Positions 8,595 to 16,749 of a stretch of DNA of 64,000 bases are shown piece by piece. Position 1 is the first letter of the stretch, and each line of letters begins with the position of its first letter. Source of the stretch: Bradyrhizobium huanghuaihaiense. GTDB lineage: Bacteria; Pseudomonadota; Alphaproteobacteria; Rhizobiales; Xanthobacteraceae. The DNA is taken from positions 1-64,000 of the forward strand of contig NZ_VLLA01000020.1 of NCBI RefSeq assembly GCF_007830635.1, written 5' to 3'. Both the position numbers and the translations under genes were made by a program. The notes under the pieces are model-generated. The model did not search any database, was not told the DNA's origin, and saw only the letters and a list, made by a program, of their open reading frames with translations.

Positions 8595-8708
8595 TCACAG
8601 CGCGAAGTGGCGCGCGATGGTGAAGGCCGCCGTCGCGCACAGGATCAGCGTGGATACCGCGCCGGCCACGCCGCGCGCGAGATGGGCTCGCGTCAGGTGC
8701 CTGGTCAT
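8595..8708 (-). CDS. Small membrane protein, 37 residues
   Basis: A short ATG-to-TGA frame reading MTRHLTRAHLARGV, then a hydrophobic stretch (GAVSTLILCATAAFTIA) and a short tail. One membrane helix is predicted by eye. It lies 11 bases upstream of the tail-anchored gene on the same strand, consistent with a two-gene operon. GGAAC at about 8751-8755 on the minus strand, followed 16 bases on by CATT, is only a weak EcfG-like promoter. Confidence 0.5.
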   Translation of the reverse strand: MTRHLTRAHLARGVAGAVSTLILCATAAFTIARHFAL

Positions 8709-8786
8709 GATCTTGCTCCATGCTCAGCATGGAAATGACGGCGAGCAAGGTTGGTTCCCTGCGCAACGCGCGAATCGGCAGGCCGG

Positions 8787-9011
8787 CTACTTCCGCAACA
8801 GTTCGCTCAGCGCCGCCGTCGCCTCCGCGCAGCGGATGTCGTCGATCTCGCGCGACAGGCTGAGCGCGCTCGATCTCAGCTCTTCGAGCTTCCAATTCTC
8901 CGGATTCTGGTTTTCGAGCTGGCTGAGACGCTTGTTGAGGTCGTCCAGCCTGGATTGGAGCTGCCCGATGCTGGCGGCCCCATTCACTTTCCAAACGCGT
9001 TGTGCGCGCAT
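8787..9011 (-). CDS. Small coiled-coil protein
   Basis: A 74-residue protein with a heptad pattern in its middle (IGQLQSRLDDLNKRLSQLENQ), so probably a short coiled coil, followed by a second helix ending in ALSELLRK. It has no signal or membrane segment. The ATG at 9011 is the first in-frame start consistent with its length. Function unknown; it lies upstream of the two small membrane genes on the same strand, about 80 bases away. Confidence 0.55.
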   Translation of the reverse strand: MRAQRVWKVNGAASIGQLQSRLDDLNKRLSQLENQNPENWKLEELRSSALSLSREIDDIRCAEATAALSELLRK

Positions 9012-9243
9012 CGTTATTCCCCTGATCGTCTCACGGCGTTGTGAGAGCGGTTCGTGGCCGCAATGGGAGTTTCTTTTGTCCGGCTTCAGACGGTGGGGAA
9101 CCGTTGCAGATTGGCAACGGAAGTTCCTCGATTGGTGGCCGGGCCGACTTGCTCTTGCGCGGCGCGCGTCACAGGCGCGGAATCTGCATGTGCGCGCACG
9201 ACGGCGCGGGTAGCGCACGTCCGAAAGAACGAAGGACAGACGT

Positions 9244-10197
9244 GTGGCGAGATTTGTGAATGTGGCGGCCGGCCAGCTCGGCCCGATTGCGCGGCGTGAG
9301 AGCAGGACCGAGGTGGTGGCGCGGCTGGTCGCGTTGATGCGCCAAGCAAAGGCCAATGGCTGCGACCTGATCGTCTATCCCGAGCTCGCGCTGACCACCT
9401 TCTTTCCGCGCTGGTATTTCGAGGATCAGGCCGAGATCGACAGCTTTTTCGAGCGCGAGATGCCGGGGCCGGAGACGCGAGCCCTGTTCGATCTCGCCAG
9501 TGAGCTCGGCATCGGATTCTACCTCGGCTATGCCGAGCTGACGGCAGAGGCCGGTATCGTCAGGCGCTACAACACCTCCATTCTCGTCGACAAGAGCGGC
9601 GCGATCGTCGCGAAGTACCGCAAGGTCCATCTGCCCGGCCATGCCGAGCACGAGCCGTGGCGCGAATTCCAGCATCTGGAGAAGCGCTATTTCGAGCCCG
9701 GCAGCGGCTTTGGCGTCGCCGATGCATTCGGCGGTATGATGGGAATGGCGATCTGCAACGACCGCCGCTGGAGCGAGACCTATCGCGTGATGGGCCTGCA
9801 GGGCGTCGAGATGGTGATGATCGGCTACAACACGCCGGTGCACAATCCGCCCGCGCCGGAGCATGACGACCTCTCGCTGTTCCACAATCACCTGGTGATG
9901 CAGTCCGGCGCCTACCAGAACGGCACCTTCGTGGTCGGCGTCGCCAAGGCCGGGGTCGAGGAGGGCGTCGACCACATCGGCGGCAGCTGCATCATCGCGC
10001 CCTCGGGCGAGATCATCGCGCGCTGCACGACCAAGGGTGACGAGCTCGCGCTCGCCCGCTGCGATCTCGATCTCTGCAGTTCCTACAAGCGCACCACGTT
10101 CAATTTCGACGTTCACCGCCAGCCGCGGGCCTACGGGATGATCGTGGAGCGCAAGGGCGTGACGACCATGGCGGACGGGACGCCGGTGAAGGGGTGA
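9244..10197 (+). CDS. N-carbamoyl-D-amino acid hydrolase-like nitrilase-superfamily amidase
   Basis: A 317-residue carbon-nitrogen hydrolase. The catalytic triad is visible as E47 in YPELALTTFFPR, K127 in KYRKVHLPG and C171 in AICNDRRW. The surrounding text (MPGPETRALF, GYAELT, FQHLEKRYFEPG, YNTPVHNPP) follows D-carbamoylase closely. That enzyme splits N-carbamoyl-D-amino acids into D-amino acid, CO2 and ammonia, the last step of hydantoin or reductive pyrimidine breakdown. The length matches the family. It starts at GTG 9244. No hydantoinase gene is adjacent, so the physiological substrate is open. Confidence 0.85.
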   Translation: MARFVNVAAGQLGPIARRESRTEVVARLVALMRQAKANGCDLIVYPELALTTFFPRWYFEDQAEIDSFFEREMPGPETRALFDLASELGIGFYLGYAELTAEAGIVRRYNTSILVDKSGAIVAKYRKVHLPGHAEHEPWREFQHLEKRYFEPGSGFGVADAFGGMMGMAICNDRRWSETYRVMGLQGVEMVMIGYNTPVHNPPAPEHDDLSLFHNHLVMQSGAYQNGTFVVGVAKAGVEEGVDHIGGSCIIAPSGEIIARCTTKGDELALARCDLDLCSSYKRTTFNFDVHRQPRAYGMIVERKGVTTMADGTPVKG

Positions 10198-10264
10198 TGC
10201 GCTCTCTCTTGTAGCCCGGATGAGCGCAGCGAAATCCGGGGCCGCTCGCCCGGCATTTGGCACT

Positions 10265-10365
10265 GTCATCGCCCGGCTTGACCGGGCGATCCAGTACGCC
10301 GAGACAGTTGTGGCCTACCCGAAAGGCCACGGCGTACTGGATTCCCCGCCTTCGCGGGGAATGAC
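10265..10365. repeat. REP-like palindromic element, family A
   Basis: A 101-base element bounded by GTCAT and ATGAC. Its inner arms are GCCCGGCTTGACCGGGC and CCCCGCCTTCGCGGGG, and matching GATCCAGTA and TACTGGATT segments pair across it. A close relative lies at 62349-62447. It fills part of the gene-free stretch 10198-10671. Confidence 0.8.
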
Positions 10366-10403
10366 GGCGGTATTTCGAGGACGAAGCCGTTGCCACACAC
10401 TCC

Positions 10404-10481
10404 GTCATTGCGAGCGCAGCGAAGCAATCCAGAGTCTTTCCGCGGAGAGATTCTGGATTGCTTCGCTGCGCTCGCAATGAC
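10404..10481. repeat. 78-base near-perfect palindrome (REP/MITE-like)
   Basis: A perfect 30-base inverted repeat: the arms at 10404-10433 and 10452-10481 are exact complements, with an 18-base loop. Each arm starts with GTCATTGCGAGCGCAGCGAA. It would fold into a very stable hairpin in DNA or RNA. Elements of this form are dispersed in rhizobial genomes. The remaining bases of the gap 10482-10640 show only GC-rich text. Confidence 0.85.
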
Positions 10482-10643
10482 GATGAACCAGTGAGTGCAC
10501 TCCATGACCGTCACTCTGAGGTGCGCGCTCCGCGGCGCACGCGCCGTGGAGCAAGCCTCGAAGGGCGACGGGGTTGGCGGCTTCCCTGGCTGCAAACCGG
10601 CCGCTCCGCACTTCTACCCAATCACAACCACGTGTCTTTATTC

Positions 10644-10659
10644 GGAAACGATCATTCCC
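10644..10659. promoter_or_regulatory. Putative TetR operator before the tetR gene
   Basis: GGAAACGATCATTCCC lies 12 bases upstream of the tetR ATG. Its reverse complement, GGGAATGATCGTTTCC, is almost the same as the operator before the next gene (11308-11323). The position suggests self-repression. Confidence 0.65.
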
Positions 10660-10671
10660 TATTATGCCGCA

Positions 10672-11292
10672 ATGCAAAAAGCCGTCCGCCGATCGCAAGC
10701 CAGCGTCCGTCCGCCAGGTCGTCCCCGGGAGTTCGACATGGATACCGCGCTCGACCGCGCCCTTCGGGTGTTTCGCGAGCGCGGCTATCACGCCACCTCG
10801 ATCGGCGATCTCACCTCGGCGATGCGGCTTGCCACCGGCAGCGTCTACAAGGCGTTTCGCGACAAGCATGCCGTGTTCCTCGCCGCCTTCGAGCGTTACA
10901 CCGGCTTGCGCCAGGAGCAGACCCGCAGCGCCGCGGCGCGCGGGGAGAATGGCCGCGAGCGGCTGCGCAACGTGCTCCTGTCCTATGTCGAACATTCCCA
11001 GGGCATCGAGGGGCGGCGCGGCTGCCTCGTGGTCGGAAGCGCGGTGGAATTGTCGGCGGTCGATCCGGCGATCCGGGCACGCGTCGAGGCCCAGCTCAAG
11101 ACTAATGAAGATTTCATCGCCGGCCTCATCCACGAGGGCCACGCCGACGGCTCGATTCCGGGCCATGTCGATGCCGGCGACACCGCGCGGCTGATGATCT
11201 GCATCACGCAGGGCATGCGCGTCGTCGGCAAGGCGCGCCTGCCGCTCGACGGGCCCCGCCTCGTCGGCGTCGCGATGAAGCTGCTCGCCTGA
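10672..11292 (+). CDS. TetR/AcrR-family transcriptional regulator
   Basis: A 206-residue repressor. The N-terminal helix-turn-helix reads ALRVFRERGYHATSIGDL...LATGSVYKAFRDKHAVF, typical of TetR proteins. The C-terminal ligand domain contains GCLVVGSAVELS, as in the YxaF/LmrA-like subgroup. The start is the ATG at 10672; the frame remains open upstream but that part lies in repeat-rich DNA and before the operator. It lies 52 bases ahead of an MFS exporter gene, and both have the same palindrome in front, so it probably represses itself and the exporter until a ligand binds. Confidence 0.85.
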   Translation: MQKAVRRSQASVRPPGRPREFDMDTALDRALRVFRERGYHATSIGDLTSAMRLATGSVYKAFRDKHAVFLAAFERYTGLRQEQTRSAAARGENGRERLRNVLLSYVEHSQGIEGRRGCLVVGSAVELSAVDPAIRARVEAQLKTNEDFIAGLIHEGHADGSIPGHVDAGDTARLMICITQGMRVVGKARLPLDGPRLVGVAMKLLA

Positions 11293-11307
11293 ATTCAGGT
11301 TCTATTA

Positions 11308-11323
11308 GGGAATGATTGTTCCC
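11308..11323. promoter_or_regulatory. Putative TetR operator before the MFS gene
   Basis: GGGAATGATTGTTCCC is a near-perfect palindrome in the 52-base gap between tetR and the transporter. Flanks are conserved too: TATTA before it and GATTA after it resemble the flanks of the copy at 10644-10659 read in reverse. Confidence 0.7.
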
Positions 11324-11344
11324 GATTATCGGAGACCCACGTAA

Positions 11345-12538
11345 ATGACGATGAATGCCACGATCGAGACCGCGCCCGAGCCGGATGCGGTGTCGCAGCG
11401 CCTGACCTTCGTGCTTGCCGCGGCCTGTGGCATGGTCGCCGCCAACATCTATTATGCGCAGCCGCTGATCGCCCCGATCAGCGCCGCGCTCGGCCTGTCG
11501 CATGCGGCGGCAGGGCTGATCGTGACCATGACCCAGATCGGCTATGGCGTGGGGCTGCTCTTCATCGTGCCGCTCGGCGATCTCGTCGAGAACCGCGCGC
11601 TGATCTGCTCGGTCATCATGCTCGGCGCCGCGGCGCTGCTCGCCGCCGCGTTTTCGATCCATGCGCTGCCCTTCCTGATCGCGGCGCTGTTCATCGGCCT
11701 CGGCTCGGTCGCGGTGCAGATCATCATTCCCTATGCCGCGCATCTCGCGCCCGAGGCCATCCGCGGCCGGGTCGTCGGCAACGTCTCGACCGGCCTGATG
11801 CTCGGCATCATGTTGGCGCGTCCGGTGTCGAGCTTCGTCACCGCGGCCTCGTCCTGGCATGCAGTGTTCTTCGCCTCCGCCGCCCTTATGATCGTGCTCG
11901 CCACCGTGCTGTGGATGACGCTGCCGAAGCGCAAGCCGGTCGTGCGCATGCATTACGGCACGCTGCTGCTGTCGATGCCGCACCTCGCCCTGCACACGCC
12001 GCTGCTCCGGCGCCGCGCGCTCTACCAGGCCAGCCTGTTCGGCTGCTTCACCCTGTTCTGGACGGTCGCGCCGCTTCAACTCGCCGGCGCGTTCGGCTTC
12101 TCCCAGCGCGGCATCGCGTTGTTCGCCCTGGCCGGCGTTGCCGGCGTGTTTGCAGCCCCGATCGCGGGCCGGCTCGCCGATCGCGGCCATAGCCGCATCG
12201 CGACGCTGGTTGCGATGCTGCTCGCGGCCGCGGGCTTCCTCGCGACCTATATCGGCGCGCCCGGCTCGATGCTGAACCTCGCTGGCCTGGTCGTGGCCGC
12301 GATCGCCATCGATATCGGCGTGCAGGGCAACGTCGTGCTCGGTTTCCGCGCCATCTTCGCGCTCGGGCACGAGCATCGCAGCCGCCTCAACGGCCTTTAC
12401 ATGGCGACGTTCTTCGCGGCCGGCGCTGCCGGCTCCGCGGTCGGCGCCTGGGCCTTCGCGCAAGGCGGCTGGATGCTCGCATCGGCCATTGGCCTCGCTC
12501 TGCCCGTCGCGGGCCTGCTCTATGCGGCCACCGAGTAG
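11345..12538 (+). CDS. MFS transporter (YgaY/DHA1-like)
   Basis: A 397-residue, 12-helix major facilitator. The start of helix 1 (AACGMVAANIYYAQPLIAPI) and the loop GDLVENRALI are typical of the YgaY/NepI-like drug or metabolite exporters. Loop 8-9 reads GRLADRGHSRIATL. It is full length. A TetR gene and shared operator precede it, which fits an inducible efflux pump. The substrate cannot be told from sequence. A second in-frame ATG lies two codons in. Confidence 0.85.
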   Translation: MTMNATIETAPEPDAVSQRLTFVLAAACGMVAANIYYAQPLIAPISAALGLSHAAAGLIVTMTQIGYGVGLLFIVPLGDLVENRALICSVIMLGAAALLAAAFSIHALPFLIAALFIGLGSVAVQIIIPYAAHLAPEAIRGRVVGNVSTGLMLGIMLARPVSSFVTAASSWHAVFFASAALMIVLATVLWMTLPKRKPVVRMHYGTLLLSMPHLALHTPLLRRRALYQASLFGCFTLFWTVAPLQLAGAFGFSQRGIALFALAGVAGVFAAPIAGRLADRGHSRIATLVAMLLAAAGFLATYIGAPGSMLNLAGLVVAAIAIDIGVQGNVVLGFRAIFALGHEHRSRLNGLYMATFFAAGAAGSAVGAWAFAQGGWMLASAIGLALPVAGLLYAATE

Positions 12539-12696
12539 CGGCCGGCCGGGGCGGACATCGATGCCGGTGTTTACCAAGCCGCGGACATGCGGCCCTGCCA
12601 TGCCGTGTGTGCCGCAATTTCCATCTCGCGGATGGGTTGCAGTTGTAGTACTTTCGTCGCAATCGGACCTGGTTAACGGGCGGCAGGGGGAGGCTG

Positions 12697-13116
12697 ATGA
12701 GGCGTGCGGGGCTGTTTGGCGTACCGCGGGTACGGTCATGGTCGTGGCAGGCGTTTCTGCTGGGACTCGTCGTGGTCGCAGCGTCGGCCCTGCTTCAGGG
12801 CATCTGCGTCGCGCTCGGCGCAAAGCTTTATTTTGCCGCGTTCGTGCCCAGCCTGTTCGTGCTCGCGCTCGTCGCGGGCGTGCCGGCGGCGACATTCGCC
12901 GCGCTGCTCACCATTCCGCTGGTGTGGTGGGCGTTCATACCGCCGTTCTTCGAGTTCACCCCGCTGACCAGCGCTAACGCCGATTCCATCAACCTGTTCT
13001 GCCTGCTCGCCGTGCTCCTGATCGGCCTTGCCGATCTGTGCCGCAAGACGATGATGATCAACAGCCGCGGCGGGCTGAAGCCTTCGGGCAAGAGCGCGGC
13101 AACGAATTCGCAATAA
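12697..13116 (+). CDS. DUF4118-like membrane protein
   Basis: A 139-residue protein with about four hydrophobic segments between residues 18 and 110 and a basic, serine-rich tail. The arrangement and wording (KLYFAAFVPSLFVLALVAGVPAATFAALL) resemble the DUF4118 four-helix sensor module found at the N-terminus of KdpD-like kinases, but no kinase follows. It may be a stand-alone membrane module. Function unknown. Confidence 0.65.
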   Translation: MRRAGLFGVPRVRSWSWQAFLLGLVVVAASALLQGICVALGAKLYFAAFVPSLFVLALVAGVPAATFAALLTIPLVWWAFIPPFFEFTPLTSANADSINLFCLLAVLLIGLADLCRKTMMINSRGGLKPSGKSAATNSQ

Positions 13117-13254
13117 ATCGGCGTTGCGAGAGCGGGTACGTTGCGCACGCGCAACAGTCCGGCAACCATGCGCGAGCTTGCCGAGCGCCGCTAACTTTTC
13201 GAAAAAGATTTAGCCGCAATTTCTCCCCCGGGAATGACGAGGGAGTTTTTGGAC

Positions 13255-13464
13255 ATGAACGGCCAGATCAACGGACACGCCATCTTGGAGAACGTGCGCC
13301 GCTATCGCGGCATCGCATCGCTCTATCGCCAGACCGCTGCATTCCGCCCGGGCCAGAGCTGGTCGCTGCTGGAGCAGGCGAGGGAGTGGGAAGCGCGGGC
13401 GCTGTCGGAGCTGGAAGCGTACTTCGCCGCGCGCATCGACTACGCCGCTCCGCTTGCGGCCTGA
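13255..13464 (+). CDS. Small hypothetical protein, ENVRRYR family
   Basis: A 69-residue soluble protein. Its core ENVRRYRGIASLYRQTAAFRPG is paralogous to the gene at 23792-23986 (ENVRRYRALASLCRQQAAYRP), so the window holds two members of one small family. The rest is a predicted helical hairpin (WSLLEQAREWEARALSELEAYF). The start at 13255 is chosen because GAGGGAG lies nine bases upstream; an ATG at 13234 is in frame. Function unknown. Confidence 0.6.
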   Translation: MNGQINGHAILENVRRYRGIASLYRQTAAFRPGQSWSLLEQAREWEARALSELEAYFAARIDYAAPLAA

Positions 13465-13604
13465 TCGTTCACCCGCGCAGGGCGGGGTGCGATCGGCCCG
13501 GCCGGGCGCGCGCGACCCGGGACGACTACGGAGTTGTCTCGATGCCCGCTTGTGCTAGCAACATCCCGATCGAGATCTCCTTCAGGGAGGCCGGGGGGCA
13601 CGCG

Positions 13605-13697
13605 ATGACCACCTTCAACCGCATCTTCACCACAGAGCGCCTGCTGCAGATCATCGTCATTCTGGCGGCGACGATCGCGATGAAGCTGATGGCATAG
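13605..13697 (+). CDS. Tiny membrane protein, 30 residues
   Basis: A short frame reading MTTFNRIFTTERL followed by one hydrophobic helix (LQIIVILAATIAMKLMA). Purine-rich GGAGGCCGGGGGGC precedes the ATG. It ends just before the convergent cbbR gene, and a GGCGGGC/GCCCGCC hairpin (13703-13720) lies at the junction. It could be real but is too short to be certain. Confidence 0.35.
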   Translation: MTTFNRIFTTERLLQIIVILAATIAMKLMA

Positions 13698-13708
13698 CCA
13701 TCGGCGGG

Positions 13709-14686
13709 CTATGGCCCGCCAAGCTCGGGCACGACCGGCAGATAGTTCGCCCCCTCGGAACCAAGAAAATCGAACATCGCCTGCGCCGGCGGCAGCAGCA
13801 CCTTGTCGCTGCGGCGGATCACGTACCACTGGCGGACGATCGGCAGGCCGGCGACATCGAGCACGATGAGCCGGCCCTCGGCGAGCTCATGCGCCACCGT
13901 GTGGGCCGAGATGAAGGCGATGCCGAGCCCCGCGATCACCGCCTGCTTGATGGTCTCGTTGCTGCTCATCTCCATGCCGATGATCGGCTCGAGATCCGAC
14001 CTCTGGAACATGCCCTCCATCAGCGTCCGCGTGCCCGAGCCGGGCTCGCGGGTGAGGAAGGTCTCGTGCACGAGGTCGGTCAGGCTGAGGCCGGAATCCT
14101 TCTCCAGCCAGTGCCCCTTGCGCGCGACGATGACGTGCGGATTGCGTCCGAGCTGACGCACGTCGACGCTGACGTCGGCCGGTGGCCGACCCATCACCGC
14201 GAAATCGAGGTCGTAGCCGTGCATGGCCTCGCGGATCTCCTCGCGATTGCCGATGGTGAGCTTGATCTCGATCTTGGGATGCCGCTTCGAGAACGCCGCG
14301 ATGGCATGCGGCACGAAATATTTCGCGGTCGAGACCGCGCCGAGCTGCACCGTGCCGCCGGTCCGCCCCGCCAGCAGGTCGAGCGCGCCCTGGCAATCCA
14401 TGATCGCGGCTTCGACCCGCTCGGCCAGCGCCAGCACCTCCTTGCCCGCCTCGGTCAGCAGCATGCCGTCGCCGGTCCGCTGCACTAGCGGCAGGCCGGC
14501 GAGGTCCTGAAGCTGCCGCAGCTGCTGGGTCACGGCCGGCTGCGTCAGCCCGAGATGGCCGGAGGCCGCCGTCACGCTGCCCTTGGCCGACAGCGCCGCA
14601 AGCGAGCGAAGCTGCCGGATCGTCAGATGCCGGAGCTGGGCTGCCGCATGGCTGGAGCCATTATAAGAAAATTCTTTGGCGCTCAT
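13709..14686 (-). CDS. cbbR: LysR-type regulator CbbR
   Basis: A 325-residue LysR activator transcribed away from the cbb operon. The N-terminal winged helix reads LAALSAKGSVTAASGHLGLTQPAVTQQLRQL. The effector domain carries GAVSTAKYFVPHAIAAFSKRHP and REPGSGTRTLMEG, both typical of CbbR. In autotrophs CbbR senses Calvin-cycle metabolites and activates the divergent operon, which fits the head-to-head arrangement here with 120 bases between the starts. The ATG at 14686 gives a 20-residue tail before the DNA-binding domain; a later start is possible. Confidence 0.92.
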   Translation of the reverse strand: MSAKEFSYNGSSHAAAQLRHLTIRQLRSLAALSAKGSVTAASGHLGLTQPAVTQQLRQLQDLAGLPLVQRTGDGMLLTEAGKEVLALAERVEAAIMDCQGALDLLAGRTGGTVQLGAVSTAKYFVPHAIAAFSKRHPKIEIKLTIGNREEIREAMHGYDLDFAVMGRPPADVSVDVRQLGRNPHVIVARKGHWLEKDSGLSLTDLVHETFLTREPGSGTRTLMEGMFQRSDLEPIIGMEMSSNETIKQAVIAGLGIAFISAHTVAHELAEGRLIVLDVAGLPIVRQWYVIRRSDKVLLPPAQAMFDFLGSEGANYLPVVPELGGP

Positions 14687-14711
14687 TATGAATAGAAATT
14701 TTCCTTATTAA
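14661..14711. promoter_or_regulatory. AT-rich cbb control region, probable CbbR sites
   Basis: This stretch is markedly richer in A and T than its surroundings. ATAAGAAAATT on one side and AATTTTCCTTAT on the other form an imperfect inverted repeat, and several T-N11-A LysR-type half-sites fit. It overlaps the first codons of cbbR and the divergent cbb promoter. The exact CbbR boxes are not resolved by eye. Confidence 0.45.
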
Positions 14712-14806
14712 GCCGCCCCTGTCAATCTCCTGATGCCGGGACTGACCGCACCGACCTCCAGCGTGGAGGGCAATGGATGCGGCGCCGGCCCAGGGGATGG
14801 ACGCAG

Positions 14807-15844
14807 ATGACCGGGCAACTCAGGCTGGACGACCACCTTCAACGGTATTCAGAGACCGCACCGCGCGCGCTGGCCGTGGCGGCCGCGGTCGATGCCATCG
14901 CGGCGGCGGCGATCGAGATCGCCGACCTCATCGCCACTGGCGATCTCGCGGACGCATCGGGCCTGACAACGGGCCGCAACAGCGACGGCGACGTCCAGCG
15001 TGATCTCGACGTGCAGGCCGATGCGATCCTGCGCCGCTGCCTCGGCAGGCTGCCGGTCGCGGCGCTGGCGTCGGAGGAGATGCGCGAGCCGCAGATCGGC
15101 GACCGCGACGGCCGCATCTGCGTCGCGATTGATCCGCTCGACGGCTCCTCCAACATCGACATCAACATGACGGTCGGCACGATCTTCTCGATCCTGCCCG
15201 CGCCCGATGATCTCACGCTCGCCTTCCATCAGCGCGGCTCGGCGCAGCTCGCGGCCGGCTTCGTCACCTACGGGCCGCAGACCTCCCTGGTGCTGACGCT
15301 CGGCGATGGCGTCGACATCTTCACGCTCGACCGCAAGGTGAGCTGCTTCCGCCTCGCGCGCAGCGCCGTGCAGATCTCCGAGGCGTGCGAGGAGTTCGCG
15401 ATCAACATGTCGAATCGCCGGCATTGGGATTCGCCGGTGCGCGCCTTCATCGACGAATGCCTTGCCGGCGTCGACGGGCCCGCGAACCACGATTTCAACA
15501 TGCGCTGGATCGGCTCGCTGGTCGCGGAAGCCTACCGCATCCTCACCCGCGGCGGCGTGTTCCTCTATCCCTCCGATGCGCGGCCCGGCTATGGCGACGG
15601 CCGCCTCCGCCTCACCTACGAGGCACACCCGATGGCGATGATCATCGAGCAGGCCGGCGGCTCGGCCTCGACCGGGCGCGAGCGCATCCTCGACCTCTCC
15701 GCGCAGAGCCTGCACCAGCGCGTGCCGCTGATCATGGGCTCGAGCAACGAGGTGCGGCGCGTCGAGGAGCTGCACTGCGATCCGCTGCTGGTTGCCAGCG
15801 TCTCGGCGCCGCTGTTCGCGCGGCGCGGATTCTTCCGACTCTGA
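14807..15844 (+). CDS. cbbF: Fructose-1,6-bisphosphatase, class I (CbbF)
   Basis: A 345-residue enzyme that removes the 1-phosphate from fructose-1,6-bisphosphate (and probably sedoheptulose bisphosphate) in the Calvin cycle. The metal site reads IDPLDGSSNIDINMTVGTIFS, with GRNSDGDVQRDLD upstream. FLYPSDARPGYGDGRLRLTYE is the substrate-binding segment. It is the first gene of the cbb operon. The ATG at 14807 was chosen because MTGQLRLDD is the usual family start; an in-frame ATG at 14777 with GGAGGG upstream is a real alternative. The next gene begins 13 bases later. Confidence 0.92.
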   Translation: MTGQLRLDDHLQRYSETAPRALAVAAAVDAIAAAAIEIADLIATGDLADASGLTTGRNSDGDVQRDLDVQADAILRRCLGRLPVAALASEEMREPQIGDRDGRICVAIDPLDGSSNIDINMTVGTIFSILPAPDDLTLAFHQRGSAQLAAGFVTYGPQTSLVLTLGDGVDIFTLDRKVSCFRLARSAVQISEACEEFAINMSNRRHWDSPVRAFIDECLAGVDGPANHDFNMRWIGSLVAEAYRILTRGGVFLYPSDARPGYGDGRLRLTYEAHPMAMIIEQAGGSASTGRERILDLSAQSLHQRVPLIMGSSNEVRRVEELHCDPLLVASVSAPLFARRGFFRL

Positions 15845-15857
15845 GCGAGGTGAACGC

Positions 15858-16733
15858 ATGTCCAGGAAGCACCCGATCATCTCGATCACCGGCTCCTCCG
15901 GTGCCGGCACCACCTCGGTCAAGAAGACGTTCGAGCAGATCTTTTTCCGCGAGAAGGTCAACGCCGCCTACATCGAAGGCGACGCCTTCCACCGCTATGA
16001 CCGCGCCGAGATGCGCACGCAGATGGCGAAGGAGGCCGAGCGCGGCAACAAGCACTTCAGCCATTTCAGCCCCGAGACCAATCTGTTCGAGGAGCTGGAG
16101 CGCGCCTTCCGCGACTATGGCGAGACCGGCACGGCGACGACGCGGCACTACGTCCACGACGCCGAGGAATCGGCGCTGCATGGCGCGGCGCCCGGCACCT
16201 TCACCGACTGGAAGCAACTGCCGGAGAACTCCGACCTGCTGTTTTATGAGGGCCTGCACGGTGCCGTCGTCACCGACAAAGTCAACGTCGCGCGCTATGC
16301 CGATCTCAAGATCGGCGTCGTGCCCGTCATCAATCTCGAATGGATCCAGAAGCTGCACCGCGACCGCAGCGCGCGGGGCTATTCGACCGAGGCCGTCACT
16401 GACACCATCCTGCGGCGGATGCCCGATTACATCCACTACATCTGCCCGCAATTCACCGAGACCGACATCAACTTCCAGCGCGTTCCGACGGTCGATACTT
16501 CGAATCCGTTCATCGCGCGCTGGATCCCGACGCCGGATGAATCGATGGTCGTGATCCGCTTCAAGAACCCGCGCGGCATCGACTTCCCCTATCTGCTGTC
16601 GATGCTGCCACAGAGCTGGATGTCGCGCGCGAACTCGATCGTGTGCCCCGGCGCGAAGCTCGATCTCGCGATGCAGCTCATCCTGACGCCGCTGATCATG
16701 CAGCTGATCGAGCGCAAGCGCAGCCTGAAGTGA
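15858..16733 (+). CDS. cbbP: Phosphoribulokinase (CbbP)
   Basis: A 291-residue bacterial class I phosphoribulokinase that makes ribulose-1,5-bisphosphate from ribulose-5-phosphate and ATP, a step unique to the Calvin cycle. The P-loop reads ITGSSGAGTTSVKKTF. YEGLHGAVV and DLKIGVVPVINLEWIQKLHRDR are the expected substrate and allosteric segments. Its length fits the octameric bacterial form. It lies between cbbF and cbbT with gaps of under 20 bases. Confidence 0.95.
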   Translation: MSRKHPIISITGSSGAGTTSVKKTFEQIFFREKVNAAYIEGDAFHRYDRAEMRTQMAKEAERGNKHFSHFSPETNLFEELERAFRDYGETGTATTRHYVHDAEESALHGAAPGTFTDWKQLPENSDLLFYEGLHGAVVTDKVNVARYADLKIGVVPVINLEWIQKLHRDRSARGYSTEAVTDTILRRMPDYIHYICPQFTETDINFQRVPTVDTSNPFIARWIPTPDESMVVIRFKNPRGIDFPYLLSMLPQSWMSRANSIVCPGAKLDLAMQLILTPLIMQLIERKRSLK

Positions 16734-16749
16734 ACGAGGAGAGAATCCG

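Noticed and set aside
11204..12895. A 563-codon minus-strand frame opposite the MFS gene.
   Set aside because: Arg/Ala/His-rich low-complexity shadow of a coding gene.
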